Assembly (NCBI RefSeq): GCF_964204645.1
Contig: NC_134030.1
Span: 12,210,278-12,274,277, forward strand
Source of the DNA: Tubulanus polymorphus
Lineage: Eukaryota > Nemertea > Palaeonemertea > Tubulaniformes > Tubulanidae
DNA: 64,000 bases
Direction: 5' to 3'
How positions within the stretch are numbered: the stretch's first letter is position 1; each line of letters opens with the position of its first letter. Both the position numbers and the translations under genes were made by a program. Below are positions 1 to 11,850 of the stretch, in pieces. The notes beneath the pieces are model-generated. The model was not told the DNA's origin. It saw nothing but the letters and a program-made list of their open reading frames with translations, and searched no databases.

Positions 1-13
1 ATTCCACATGACA

Positions 14-400
14 TTAAATTGGGTTCTTCTCTTCTCGTACCTTTATCCACTTCGAATCATCCACATCACTGTTGTAGGTAACATCAGCACTTGACCTCAG
101 AAAACTATGCAGGGCACACAAAAATTTCTGCCTCCGGACTAAGTTGTAAATTTCGATGCCATAATTTTCAACTAACCGAAACGGTCTCATCAAATTGTCC
201 CTCAGGGGGAATACATCCTCGCCTACAATGTGGTAGGACATCATACAATGTCTGAATCTGGCAAACATTCCGAAATGTTTGCAAGTCTTTGGTTTAAGGC
301 TTGCAGTAAACTGCATCCTGCAAAAACTTCATCCAATACCCTTCCATAACGTCCACGTAAATTAACTTGTAATCAGCATCAACAAGTGCAATCCATTTAA
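14..400 (-). pseudogene. PIF/Harbinger (HARBI1-like) transposase fragment
   Basis: Reading leftwards, two frames carry pieces of the DDE_4 (Harbinger) nuclease. One (about 310-400) has the LVDADYKLIYVDV motif that surrounds the first catalytic Asp in this family. The next (14-316) has VGEDVFPLRDNLMRPF followed by a compressed version of the ENAFG helix (here LVENYGIEI) and CALHSFLR, which corresponds to the family's ALHNFLR. A stop and frame change separate the two pieces, and the stretch between the first Asp and FPL is much shorter than normal, so it is a deleted, inactive copy. It enters from the window edge, so the far end is unseen. Family assignment is from remembered motifs. Confidence 0.7.
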
Positions 401-599
401 ACAATACTGAAGAAGTTCTTATAATTGAAATATGTTGAGCCCGAGTTGTTTGGAGCTCTTAACGCTATATGCTTCCTGTGGATTGCTCCAAGTGTATGTA
501 GAAAATTCCATTTTTCGTTGAATGTCTGGTGCTTCTGGCATCTGAAAATTGAAAAAAGAAATCAATATGTAATTAGTTTGTTTAATTTTCGCTAGCTCA

Positions 600-1130
600 A
601 TAACAGCAAAGAAATCGAAAATAATAATCCCAATGTTGAAGAAGAGACCGATGAAGATGCCAGTAGTTCAAGTGACAACAACAATGAAGCTCAATCTGAA
701 ACTTTAATTCTAGACTCTGCAAAAAGCCTAAGGCTTCGGGCCCATCCAAAAAGATACATGCTGACACCATAGCAGATCAGTTAGAAACATCATTTCTGGA
801 TCCGACTAAAAGCATAGGAACAATCAAGGTCCAACAAAAAGAAAATCGGCTGAATCGCAGAAAGCTAGCTTTCTGGAGACAACCGCCAATGCAATGGATA
901 GGCCCATTGAATATTCGGAGATTCCTTCAGAAGATGAGATGAATATTGTTGGGCCTTTAATTGCTAGCAAACTGAGAAAATTAACAAATATCCGTATATG
1001 CTTTGAAGCTACAAACAAAATGGATCAGTCTCTGGCTGAAGCTAAATTGGCAAACATGAGAGCACCAAAGTACCAGTCACCTCATCACCTGCCTGATCGG
1101 TATCAGGCTCAAAATGAGGGCGCATCTTAG
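600..1130 (+). pseudogene. Possible Harbinger accessory (BESS-like) protein relic
   Basis: An acidic, Ser/Asn-rich stretch (about 595-770, with EEETDEDASSSSD) is followed after frame changes by an open frame at about 834-1130 containing EIPSEDEMNIVGPLIASKLRKL and a charged tail. That layout (acidic linker, then a short E/D-F/I-x-x-YVASxLRKI-type helix pair) resembles the BESS-like C-terminus of MADF/Myb proteins encoded as the second gene of Harbinger transposons. It lies next to, and divergent from, a Harbinger nuclease fragment, which fits a two-gene element. No intact start or DNA-binding domain is visible. The call is an inference. Confidence 0.3.
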
Positions 1131-2055
1131 ATGCGAATGTTAGCCATCGTATTCTCAAAATTGGTATTAGGTGTATAGGTAAATACAAATATATTTGACT
1201 CCAACTTACATTTAGATGGTCACCTTTCAATTCTTTGTAAATCACTCTACACGTCTCGTGAACAATTTTAGCTATTGGTGTGGCTCCAAGACGAAAGGTA
1301 TATGATAGGCTTTTATAGGACTCTCCTAAAAATATGTGTTATGTAATGGTTTAAGTATTACCAATAATGTACATCTAAACCATAGCAGAGCAACAGTACA
1401 GTATTATATCTAAAGCATCAATAAGTATAAAAATCATTATTAATGTAAACTTTGCAACCATATATTTTGATATTCACTTTTAAAAAAGTGTGTTGTCTTA
1501 TCTGTGGCCAGAAAGCTTTAACTAAGTAACTGCAAGCCATTCTGCGGGTGGAACTTGCTTTTCAGAAATGTGTAGTTTGCTGGCTGATTCTGCCAGGAAC
1601 CAGAATAGTCAGGTGTCCAATTTTTCAATTGACATTCTGAAGAAGTTTTGAAATGACTCCTGATCTTGCAATTTCAACTCCCTCATCTAAAAATTATGAA
1701 TATGGATCATATAAAAATGAACCATAAACAAAAATTTGAATCCCTCAAGGTAATTCAAATTCTTTTCTCACAATAATTTATGCATATACATATACATAGT
1801 GTCTTTTAACTATAGCGCCTTTCCACAATACGTGTTCAAAGCACTATATCTCCTCAGTGGTGAAGTGCTCTTTAAACAGCCTGGACTTCAACATGGTTTT
1901 GAAACTGTCAACGGATTTTGCAGACTTTAGTTCCGATGGAAGACTGTTCCACAGTTTTCGCTAATTTCACTATTACATTGAGAGTTTGCTTTGGACAGTG
2001 TTGAATTCTATGTTTTTGTCTAAACAAAAACCACATTTTCTCCGTGCTGAATCTG
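1131..2055. other. No gene seen
   Basis: AT-rich sequence with no supportable reading frame, RNA gene or clear repeat. Confidence 0.5.
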
Positions 2056-2611
2056 TCAGCATCTATCTGGTATCTGTGTTGGGTGGGAGCAAGATATATT
2101 GCACTCAACCCAAATGTTGTTAAATCCATCACAAATGGCACAGTGATCGGGCTGGCCATTGTAATATGCCTGTATCAGCAGTACTCCATATTTCTTTGAG
2201 GTTGGTGCAATGTTCCTCGCGATAGGTGAGCTAATGGCTACCTCTAAAACCTCATTTTCTCCATTCTGCAAGCTTGTTTTCCCATAATTTGGATGATATG
2301 ATCCTGTCAATACAGTCCCATAGTTCTTCATTATTTTGTCGATCCCCTCGTGTAGGCAGTCTATTGCCACGCCTTCTACGCTCACTATTGTGGGTATATC
2401 CAGAGCAGATCTAAATATGATATGTTTAACCGCAAAATATACTGACATTGTATGGGTTGAAATCAATGATTTTTTCGATACATTTGCGTAATGTCGCATC
2501 ATTTGCCAGGATCTCGCAGATCTGATTTACATCTATTTTATGATACTGTTCTCTGTTTTTTGCTAAAAGTTGAAAATTTTGATATTGCAACAAACATAGT
2601 GTTTCAACCAC
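2056..2611 (-). pseudogene. Unrecognised coding relic with one frameshift
   Basis: Two overlapping minus-strand frames (2426-2611 and 2056-2502) join smoothly if one frame slip is assumed near 2430-2450, giving roughly 170 residues of ordinary composition. The downstream frame has SALDIPTIVSVEGVAIDCL and YYNGQPDHCAICDGFNNIW, with a CxxC pair. I do not recognise the family. The neighbourhood is transposon debris, so a broken mobile-element gene is likelier than a host gene. Confidence 0.3.
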
Positions 2612-2765
2612 GAATCAGAATCTTTGATACATTTGTTATAAATCGAACATGGTTTCCACGTCAAACTGATATTAATTTTTGCTAGATTCCAGTCCTGAGA
2701 ATTTCCCAAATGCCTGGAAATTGCCCCAAATTTTCAAACCCCCTGCAATGGCTTCGCGAGTGCAT

Positions 2766-3249
2766 GAAAATCTCAAGTAACTCATCCCTAATCATTCATA
2801 TACCCATAACCTACTGATGACAGCCTAACGCCACGGATCCATCGAAATGCATAAAGGTTCGTTTATGGCCAGAACCTAAACTGTATCAGAGGTTCGAAAT
2901 TTCAAAAACACAAGTGACTCTACCGTAATAATTTCAATATCCATAACCAATTGACACTTATTGATGACTACCTCAGCACAACCCAAAGTACATTCCTATA
3001 TGACCCTCCTATATAATCTTCATAGGAGAGGGCGAAAATCTTAAGTGACTCTGCCATAATCATTTATATATCCATAACCCTTTGACACCTTTTGATGACT
3101 GCCTAAGCACAACCCCAAGTATATTCCTATATGACCCTCACATATATAATCATCATAGGAGAGCGCAAAAATCTCAAGTGACTACCATAATCATTCATAT
3201 ACCCATAACCTACTGACGACAGCCTAATGCCACAGATCCATCAGTGAGA
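2766..3249. repeat. Degenerate tandem repeat, unit about 80-133 bp, four copies
   Basis: Four head-to-tail copies begin at about 2766, 2910, 3034 and 3167. Each starts with a version of AAATCTCAAGTGACT and continues with CATTCATATACCCATAACC and a TGATGACAGCCTAA-like block. The two middle copies also share a CATTCCTATATGACCCTC segment and an ATCATAGGAGAG end. The copies have diverged, so the array is old. Confidence 0.75.
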
Positions 3250-3370
3250 AAAGGTACCTTCAAATGGCCGTGGCATGCAGCGTGGCATGCTACTTCACAA
3301 ATGTCAAGTAGTATATTTTCATAGCTAGATATTTACACAACTTAAGGACAGTTATTTTCGCAGTTTTCAC

Positions 3371-4776
3371 TCATAGAAGTGGCACTATGTCTGGATTATA
3401 AGATGGCACAGAACTCCAGTCTTCTCCCCAGTCATTGTCGCGTAACGCATCATCCGTGGAAACATCCATATTATATTCAGAGTTTGAATCTGATTCAGAT
3501 GAGGAATCATCGCCGATGTTTATGATGAATTTGTCAACCATATCATCCATCAGGCCAGAAACACTGGACATCTTTAATTCATCTTTTATGACATGGTCAA
3601 CATAGCCTTTCAAGTCGTCCGGTGTTACAGTTTCTATGGCCTCATTAAACAATATTTCTACATCCTTGATTTTAAAAGTAGTGTTTTTTGACGCAACATA
3701 TCCTTTTTAGTTTATTCCAAACCATTTCAATTGGATTTAATTTGCAGTGTTATGGAGGCAAACGCAATATCAAATGCCCATATTTTTTCGCCATTTCATC
3801 GATTTTATAACGAATAAACTGGGATTTTGCAGATTTGATTTTCTCATAAAGGTTGGCTTTTGGCATTTCAGGCAACCAAAAAAATTCCTTTCTGACTCAA
3901 CCAAACCTGCATATCCTCTTTTAAACTATTTGAAGTTGGTATCTTTTCTGAACGCACGCTGTGATAGCTAGCATTGTCCATCACTATAACTGAGTTCGGA
4001 GGTAATTTAGGAACTAGAATTTCTTCAAACCACTTTTCGAACTTAACTCCGTCCATTTCACCGTGATAGTCTGCAAGTGCCCCTTCAGTTCGGTAAACAA
4101 GTTGTGCCCCATCGATAAAACCAGTTTCATTCCCGATATGTAAAAAGATAAAGCGCCCAGTTCCGCAAATTTTTTCTTTTAGTACACAACTGAGTCCACT
4201 TAAGAAAGCCTGTCGATGATCGGTAATGGTTGTGTCGGCCCAAGCTGACAAGGTTGTATGACCAGCAGTAACCCACGTTTCATCCAGAAAGAATATGATT
4301 CTCCCATCTTTACGGAATTGTGGAATATCCTTCAGATATTGATACTGCCATCGAATTATTTCCTGCTTTTCAATTAATAAACTGTTTCTTCCACGTTTTT
4401 TAAATCCAAATCCAAGGCTTTTCATAGTTTTATAGTCGTCCGTGACATTTTTGGCATTATTTCATCCTGTTTTAATTTGTCTAAAATCTTATATAAGGTC
4501 GGGGGTTCATTGCGGAAGAAAAATTCATGAACTTTACGGCGAATAATGCCATGTGAGAAATCATCCAGTTTCTTTTTTCTTCATTGATTTTAACTCTTTG
4601 TTTTCATGGAGTTAAAACCTTGCCTTCTCTCTTTTTCTGCTGTCTAATTCTTTCAATACTTTTGGAGCTTATTCATGTAGCTTGAGCTGTCTTTTTGATA
4701 GTTTCTTCAACGGTTTTGAGTTGTTTCTCAAGTATTCAAACACATTTAAAACGATATTTCAATCTTTTGATGACAT
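3371..4776 (-). pseudogene. IS630/Tc1-mariner superfamily transposase (DDE_3), broken
   Basis: Minus-strand remnant of a complete DDE_3 transposase. The N-terminal part (about 4430-4776, several frames) has HTH-like segments including SHGIIRRKVHEFFFRNEP. The central frame 3868-4425 carries IIFFLDETWV (first catalytic Asp) and NSVIVMDNASYHSV (second Asp). The third acidic residue lies in LNPIEMVW near 3745, in another frame. The C-terminal frame 3371-3652 has an acidic tail after NEAIETVTPDDLKGYVDHVI. Frameshifts and stops separate these blocks, so it is dead, but the order and spacing are those of a full-length gene, and the D-D-E triad can still be read. Terminal inverted repeats were not found. 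Confidence 0.85.
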
Positions 4777-4890
4777 TGGTGTTCCTCTCTTTCTTTCGAA
4801 TTTCCTGATGTTGATGGTGTTTCACAGGGTAACATGTAGTACAAAAGAATCCAAAGTATGAAACAGCAGGAGACTAACATGATCGCATTT

Positions 4891-5108
4891 AAACTGACTT
4901 GTGTAATAGTAAAGAACTGAGTGAATGAGGTGCAAGTGTAGTTATTATAGACACTTGGTGATTGTGTAGATTTGTATTTGCCGAGCTATTTCCTGAGCTA
5001 CATGAAAAAAGTAGAAATAATTTGCATTATAAATTGACTTGTGTAATATTTAAGAACTCAGTGAATGAGATGCAAGTGTGTGCGTGCGTGCGTGCGTGCG
5101 TGTGTGTA
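4891..5108. repeat. 47-bp duplication plus TGCG microsatellite
   Basis: A segment with GACTTGTGTAATA, AAGAACT and AGTGAATGAGRTGCAAGTG occurs at about 4891-4939 and again at about 5032-5078. The second copy runs straight into a (TGCG)n tract at about 5079-5105. Confidence 0.7.
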
Positions 5109-5112
5109 GTTT

Positions 5113-5389
5113 ATTTATTCACTCTTGGTGGACACTGGCCTGCAGTGGGTCAGCGCAGCTATGATGGATCATTTCATGGAAAATTCCGACTTATTTTCCG
5201 GATTTTTAGCTTCACATAAGTGGCAACTCTGGATGTATGATGGCATTCAAACATGCGCCTCACTCAAGTGAGCAGCGTCTATACACTACTGCATGCACGT
5301 GGTCTATTGATCAGCGCACGGCAGTAATGATCAGACTGATGCGTTAGACTGATGCGTCTATAGTAACAGGCAAGAGTGAATAAATTTTT
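5113..5389. repeat. Possible short foldback element
   Basis: TTTATTCACTCTTG near 5113 is inverted as CAAGAGTGAATAAA near 5371-5386, enclosing about 250 bp without coding capacity. This is MITE-like, but the arms are short and no target duplication was identified. Confidence 0.3.
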
Positions 5390-6404
5390 CCAAACTTACC
5401 CCAAGAAAATGAAAAATAAGCTATGAAAATCAGTTTTGAAGTCTTGTTGCATTCGAGAATGAATATTTTCAAAGGATGCTGAAGTAAATATTTACATTAC
5501 AAAGTGTCTGAACTGATATCCAAGTTGAAACATGTTATGTAGACGGATTTTCAAGCAAAATAACGGCACACTACTCATGAGATAATTCCAGACGATAGAT
5601 AAATCCACTAAGTCATTTGAAATATATTTCCACAGACTGAAGAGTTGTTAGGTCAGTGAAAATAATCTTAGATATTGTAGATTTTAAATGTCATTGTACA
5701 AAAATGTTAATCTAATAGATGAAGAGATATTTATACGCAGGTCAAATCTATGTTTGTCATATGATTATTCTTAAAATGACACTAAAATTCAAGAATGGAT
5801 ATTTAGTAAAATAAGGTAATATTGCTTTGTTTTAATATGGTCTTGGAGGAGTATGGCTTTATCCTTCATGAATGACCATGCAGTTGATGGGATATTATGC
5901 ACTCTTGAATTCAGTAGTTGCCTGACCTCAGTTACACGTAGAGTTGAGTAGTCGAAACCACAGGGATCAAGATATGTAGTGATAACAACTCTTTGATACA
6001 CTGTGATCATTTCCACTGGGTAGACTTTACTGGTACACGGCCGTATGGCTGATAAGGATAGTCTCAAAATTTCACTTAAATCTCCACCACTTCATTCCAA
6101 AAATCATTATACAATTGCGATTAATCATCATCAAGGTGTTATAATTAGCTTGGTTAATTAGTATTACATTAATCACATTATTTTATTTAGGAATAACAGC
6201 CCTGTAGGTATTAAGAGTCAGTAGTATACCGAAACAATGTAATAAAATGCAACTTTTAAGAGTGCGTCGAAATGCAGGCCTTTAAAAACTGTCGCGTCTA
6301 GAAAATACGTGGATTGTTTTTCAATCTCCCAGGTGAGGTCAATGGACGTGTGATGGGTCTGTAGGATGTTACATTTTACTTAAAGATCATAGGCCTGTAA
6401 GTTT
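5390..6404. other. No gene seen
   Basis: AT-rich, with only short frames lacking motifs. Confidence 0.5.
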
Positions 6405-6530
6405 AGATCTTAAAATAGGGATTTACTCTTGATTTTATTTGGTGTCCTTAACAAACCCACTACACCTGCCGGGAGTGAAACAGGGGTTCGATTTTGAAAT
6501 TGGAAATCGAAGTACAGATATACAGATATA
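6405..6530 (+). repeat. Dispersed repeat, inverted copy at 47360-47515
   Basis: The stretch from GATCTTAAAATAGGGATT through CACCTGCCGGGAGTGAAACA to GGAAATCGAAGTACAGATAT is found inverted at 47360-47515 with scattered differences and a small length change in the middle. Confidence 0.75.
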
Positions 6531-7149
6531 CGTGTGTGATCGGCGATCATAGTGACAATTTATTTGTAATTGAAGGACAAAATTAGAAATTTCTGTTCGC
6601 GTGTCCATTCAGAAAATCTTCCAAGCAGTCTGAACCGGATTTACTCAGATTATCTCTGAATGAGCGAAATATTGTGTATTAACCTTTCTATTAGGTCGAT
6701 ATTGTTTTTGCACCACGTCGCATAAACTATTTTCAGCATTGGCAAAGTCCCAAGAATTTCTATCCATGATTCTGGTAGATACAGTGCAATTTATATTCAG
6801 CCAAAAAGTGCAAAAACCACATGCTATGGCTACTAATGCACACACGCCACTTGGTGTCCATAGCACCGTTATGATTGTAACTAACCCAGGGGAAAATTCA
6901 GATATCATTGTTCGGACACCAGCTATTTGTGGTACTCAAACTACCGAATTAATTGTCAGTAATTTTTTGAAATCTTCATTATAGATGCATATAATGACTA
7001 ATTTATGCATTTGAAGAACATGCTGAAAGAGAAATTTGAATTTATCATTAGATTTTATGCAGTGAGGCAAATTGCATTGATCTGAAGTAACCACTCCTTA
7101 GATGTGTGGCGCTTTTAACGATCAGTAAGGTTACCTTTCGACACAAATA

Positions 7150-8110
7150 TCATTCCTCATATAGTGCAGGTATATTGCCCTTGGAAGCAAGTCTTTTTAT
7201 ATAGACGTTCAAATTACTTCTATGGGAAAAGCATTTACTGCATATCTTGCATGAAAATTTTGAATTTTGAAGATTTATTGCAAAACATTTTTCCGCATAC
7301 CGAACATTCACATCCACTGTCCACATTGTTATAGTAGCTGGCTCTTGTGTAATAACAGATGACGCGCTCTGTTTGTTATCAATCACGTCACTGTTTATCA
7401 TGTAACAACACTGTGCCTATTGTTTTTATGCCTGGACGTTTACAGATTCCTTTTACAGATTCCTTCGGTATCTTGTTGCTGTTTGGGCATTTTTCGTTGA
7501 TCGACATGCATATTCCATTGATCTTCTCATCACATCGTACCTCGATGCAAGGAAATACATTCCAATATATATAGATATTTTTTTCCGTAAATAATGGCAT
7601 TTTCTTTCACTTCCTCCATGAGCCATGGCCCAATTGGCAATATTCTACCATACTTCAGCTGCAAAGCTTCTACACCTAATAGTATCAATTTCTCCAATGA
7701 TTGAGCCGGAGGGAAGTGTTTCAATTAGCAGGTCCCCACTTCCATAAGGGCATGTTGGTGGAATAACGATCGAATAGTTAACACAAGTCCCAAGTAGGCT
7801 ATAGATACTTGCAGCTTGCCACTGCTTCAAGTGGTGGGAAGGCAAATATCTATGTAGCTTTATGCTGCAGTCACTATGTTGGAAATGGATGACGACAATC
7901 ATTACATGGAAAAGGCTTGGTCTTATTCAATTCTTCGCAAATAAAACATTTCATCGAATTAGGTTTGTACAGCTTCAGAGCGGATTCAGTTACTTTATCC
8001 AACAAGTCTTCTCACATAGACGTCAGAAATGTGTCTTTTTTCATCATCACCAAAACCAGAAGTCCTATGCTGTTAGCAATGCCGAATGGGATCAGGCAAA
8101 TTAACTAGGG
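7150..8110 (-). pseudogene. Degenerate C2H2 zinc-finger gene of unrecognised family
   Basis: At least five minus-strand segments in changing frames read as one continuous protein-like string of about 300 residues. Recognisable parts, in order, are CFICEELNKTKPFPCNDCRHPF (about 7890-7960), HLKQWQAASIYSLLGTCVNY, EIDTIRCRSFAAEVW, LPIGPWLMEEVKENAIIYG, and near the end CKICSKCFSHRSNLNVYIKR. The last is a C2H2 finger with CxxC intact but the first His changed to Tyr. Multiple frameshifts rule out a working gene. I cannot name the family; it could be host-derived or from a large DNA transposon. Confidence 0.5.
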
Positions 8111-8579
8111 GTCTAGGTAACAAGCCTACTTGTTGAAATGCGTGACAATCGGGAAATTCAAATTATTCCACGCCCCCTCCCCCAGTAATCAATACTCTAT
8201 TCAATGACCTTCTGGAACTAACCATAATCATAGAACCTCTGATGAACTACAATTTTGCATTAATCAATTTCTCCATAGCCTTTGCGTTACATTTTTCATG
8301 CTCCAGGTGAAAAAACCTGATGGGCAATCTTTAAATTTCCTCAATGTTCCTCTCCTCCCTAACTCTACCATGTGGGTTTATTTCATTGCGTGAATCTAGA
8401 GATTTACGAACAAGGAGTGATTTTTCAGCGAAACAAAATCATGAGAAGGTATGTTTACTTGACCACACTAAGTTTGTTAATTGTGAGTCAAGATGAGCAG
8501 GACATATATTCAATTCTGTTCCGCATTAAAATCAATATGACCAAGGGAAAAGATTTATCTGAGGTATTTGCTCCTGCCA

Positions 8580-8757
8580 GATCCAGTCGCTGTCTGTGCT
8601 ACTTTTGTATTCTACGATTGTATTGTGTGAATTATTAGGGATTGACTCTGAGCTGGGAGTGTATTTTGACAAACCCACAGAATGCATCCTCATTTGCCAT
8701 TTTATGAAAAGCTGACAGGCTGGCCATAGTGCCCCTTGGGGCTCTTGTTCATATATA
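8580..8757 (+). repeat. Dispersed repeat ending in GCCCCTTGGGGC hairpin (second copy at 28.7 kb)
   Basis: It shares CTGTCTGTG, GGGAGTGTAT, ACCCACAGA and the end GACAGGCTGGCCATWGTGCC CCTTGGGGCTCTTGTT with 28745-28896. The similarity stops right after CTCTTGTT in both copies, which marks a true element terminus with a short palindromic hairpin. Confidence 0.75.
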
Positions 8758-8759
8758 CT

Positions 8760-8927
8760 GTTAGTGAGTCTTCCTTTGAAGGGTAAGATTTGTTCGGTCA
8801 CAGACATATGAGTTTTTGGCTCAGCACAGTCTCTAAAGTTATTAGCCAAAATATTCAAAAGAGGTCTTACTTTGAACAGTCTATCATAACCAGGTTCGTC
8901 TTTTTTTGGCCAATGTATTATCACTAA
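8760..8927 (-). pseudogene. piggyBac transposase fragment
   Basis: About 55 codons with YDRLFKVRPLLNILANNFRD and MSVTEQILPFKGR. This is the piggyBac block that ends in the first catalytic acidic residue (normally VDExMxPFKGR). The expected Asp is Thr here (SVTEQ), so it could not be catalytic. It is joined in the same open frame to a gypsy gag fragment immediately upstream (8937-9110) and cut off downstream by a dispersed repeat. Confidence 0.7.
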
Positions 8928-8936
8928 CATGGAATA

Positions 8937-9110
8937 GTGAAAGATCTGATATGCTTCATGGTCGAGACAAGACCGCAGATTTTTCTTTCTCGAGGCCCTG
9001 TTGTTCATGAGTCGACTATGCATAATCATTGAACCACCCCAATCAATTTCGAAACTAATGGCCGATACTATAGGGCTTGGGTGGGGGAAACGTCGGTGCG
9101 GTTCTTGAAG
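8937..9110 (-). pseudogene. Ty3/gypsy gag fragment (same family as 54 kb copy)
   Basis: The translated string SRLMNNRASRKKNLRSCLDH matches [20 protein letters not shown] of the gag at 53877-54260. The preceding PHPSPIVSAISFEIDW matches an alternative frame of the same region there. It is a short piece of gag dropped beside piggyBac debris; one long open frame crosses both. Confidence 0.7.
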
Positions 9111-10412
9111 AAGATGCTGATTAGACACTCTTAAACATCTCAGCCAGCTGTTGTATACTATTGCCATCATCAATGCTCGTGGCCATTTTTAACAATTGAA
9201 ATAACAGGTATAATATAGCGACACAGGTAAATTAACAGACTCTTTAATTGTAATAAAGCTCAAAAATTTAATTCGCAACAGTGCGTTAGATACCAACACA
9301 CGATAAATATTCAATAATTGTTTTCGAGTATTTTGTACATATCTATACTGTAATCCACTACGGTGGGCCTACAATAAAAAACAATAGGACAGCTCCGGCT
9401 GTCTCCTATCAGCCACTGATACATGGTCCTTTTGATTTACATGTGGCAGCAAATCCATTGCGTGACAAACATTCTTCCAAATACTTCTGTATTGAACAAA
9501 GCAGCATTTTTTTCGGATTTAGTTATACTTGATTAGTTTTCCCTTGACCAGAAGCAATGTACCTCATGCTTGTCTTTTATTGCGATGAGGGTGCTTTTGT
9601 GAGGGTGGGAATTTTAAAAAATGCACATTTTAGTGGTGTTTTCTTGCCGGTTGCATCTATCCTAAACGTTTCGTTAAATTTATGAGATTTAGGACATATC
9701 ACCAATTTGTCGAAATCATCTCTGTCTAGGTCCATGTGCAATCTGATTCATGTCGAAGACGTCATAAATGATTAACTCATTGAGTTTAAAAGATCTGATG
9801 GTCTTATTTGATACAGTAAATTAAATAGCAACGTGAAAAACTTAAACAATGAAAGCTGTAAATATAGCTGAATCCGATATCCTGTGGAGATACTGCCACG
9901 ATAATAGAAACTGATAAACAATTAAATAATATTGAATATGCGTTGAATTTCCCTCAAATTTGTTGCCTCTTGGTCCACGGTATTAGGATATTCAACTGAT
10001 TCTACAGGTACAGCTTCAGTGGGGATTAGGTGGCCATCATCATATTTCCAAATTTTCTTCATCGGTTGTCAAATCATTAGCCTAAAATGAAATAAGTCCG
10101 TGTAAATTTAAAAAGTTGTAAAAATACAAAATTTCAGTTACACGGACAAATTATTGGACGAATCTCAGACCTCTGAAATAGGATTAATCAGAATTAATGA
10201 ATTAATATAAATTAGAAAAAAATGGATTTTTAACTAGAAAATCTTTCTACCAGTACTTTAAAAAGAGTACTTTACCCTTACTGTTACAGAAAAAGTTGTA
10301 CAGTTTTGTCTCTAGTTTCTACTAGTTAGTACCTGCAAGAAAATAAAGTAAGTATATCTAATTTTATACCAGAAAATTCAATAAAAAAGAGAAATGATTG
10401 TCCTACCTTAAT
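9111..10412. other. No gene seen; short hairpin repeat at 9330-9400
   Basis: No supportable frame. At about 9370-9398, GCCTACAATAAAAAACAATAGGACAGCTCCGGCTGTC recurs with few changes at 56186-56222 and contains the palindrome GACAGCTCCGGCTGTC. The adjacent TTCGAGTATTTTGTACATA (9333-9352) occurs inverted near 56020-56040. Confidence 0.6.
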
Positions 10413-10748
10413 TCATGTTATGATGATGCTGTAATCAGAATGATTTGTAATCCTGCTTTGTATGGTAAATTTCGAAACAGTATTTCGTAGAGCGGTATGT
10501 GGGTACGCATGTTTTAAACTGCCGTTTGTATTTATTATCCCTTCTGATAGTGCACTCAACACAGTCTGGTCTTGATTCAGTTTTTCCATGAAGTGAACTA
10601 GTCCATTTAATCTCAATAGTGCATCTTGAGTAGCTGAACGTCGGCCAGGGTTTGATTGAACATGCTGCCAGCCCTCGACTAGATTGTTACAGACTTTGAG
10701 ATGGAACTCTTTATTATCCATACCAGCTGGATTTGTTATTTTATACAT
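10413..10748 (-). pseudogene. Possible piggyBac C-terminal fragment
   Basis: An open frame of 111 residues with KEFHLKVCNNLVEGWQ, NPGRRSATQDALLRLNG and HFMEKLN. The order (amphipathic helix, basic GRR segment, RLNGxHFxEKL) resembles the linker between the piggyBac catalytic core and its C-terminal Cys-rich finger. No Cys/His finger follows, so the call is tentative. Confidence 0.35.
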
Positions 10749-11484
10749 AATGTAAGCATTAGTTATTGCTGTAACAAGCAGGTAAAAAAAGCTGTTGCGG
10801 CGAAAGAAGAAAATTGATAACAGTGACGTCTTCTTCTTGACTTAATATTGTTTATTTTCACAATTGCTGGATCGTCATATCAGTATCATCATACACACAT
10901 TTTACAGCGACTAACAAGTGATGAGTTAAAGAGTGACTAAAAGATAAAGTAATTAAACTCAGAAATTACCCCTATAAACCTACACTACAGATACTGCTAA
11001 CTAAAGTAAACTGATATAGCTTGCTTACCGAAATATTTCCAGCTCCCGGCAATCTAATACGTTACAGCGAAAAAACGGCGACTAAAAACTGCATAAGTGT
11101 CAAAAAACAAAACCCAACTAAAGACCCTCAGCATCCACCCACACAGGATAAGCGCCGCAGTGAACACTAGAAGATACTCAAACCCTAACTAGTACATAAC
11201 AAAAGCTTTTTTCCACCACTAGCAGCTTTTATGTAAGACAATGTAGTAAGTGTTCAACTGGTCACTCTTATCTACACCACCCATTGTGGTCCTCTACAGC
11301 TCTGGGTTTTTGATTGGTGCCATAGCCATCCTGTCCATTTTTAGCACCAATGCGTTTTTTTATCAAAGTAGCATCACTTATACTGCTAATGAGACAAACA
11401 GGCCACTCGTCAAACCACCCTTGAAAATAAAATAGCAGTCGTATCATTCCACATCATTAACGTTGACACCTCTGATAGATGTTT
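10749..11484. other. No gene seen
   Basis: Only short frames without motifs. Confidence 0.5.
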
Positions 11485-11850
11485 TTAGGCCTATTGCTAT
11501 ACAAATGTACAAATGGAGCAAATTTAAATGACATGGTTTCTAGAGTAAAGGCTCTTTGACTGTGCAACTGAGCATATATTCATAGAAATCATTCATTAGA
11601 GCATTATCCATTCTCCAACCCCTATAAAACTGAATTTTGAAAGAAGGCCTCGTTAAAATTTATATGAGCTTTTTCGCGAAAATCTGATCGCAAAAATATC
11701 TGTTTTAAAAAGCCAATCAGAAAGCAAAGACTCCTATGATTGTCTTTTCGTATATTGGCTATATCGGTTGTCGTTTTCATTGTTTTATGATTTTGTTTAA
11801 TCGTTTTTGTTATTTCAGCAGCGCAAACCAACCTTGGTTGAGCGTCCGTG
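11485..11850 (+). repeat. Dispersed repeat (related to 26505-26830)
   Basis: It shares the start TAGGC...CTATTRCTATACAAAT, GGAGCRAATTTAAATGACAT and GGTTTC, later GAATTTTGAAAKA and a CCAATCAGRAAG segment, with 26505-26830. The copies are strongly diverged and differ in length. Confidence 0.65.

Noticed and set aside
6645-6984. Overlapping frames on both strands with membrane-like stretches
   Set aside because: Neither strand has a recognisable motif, splice sites or a repeat relation; overlap alone is not evidence.
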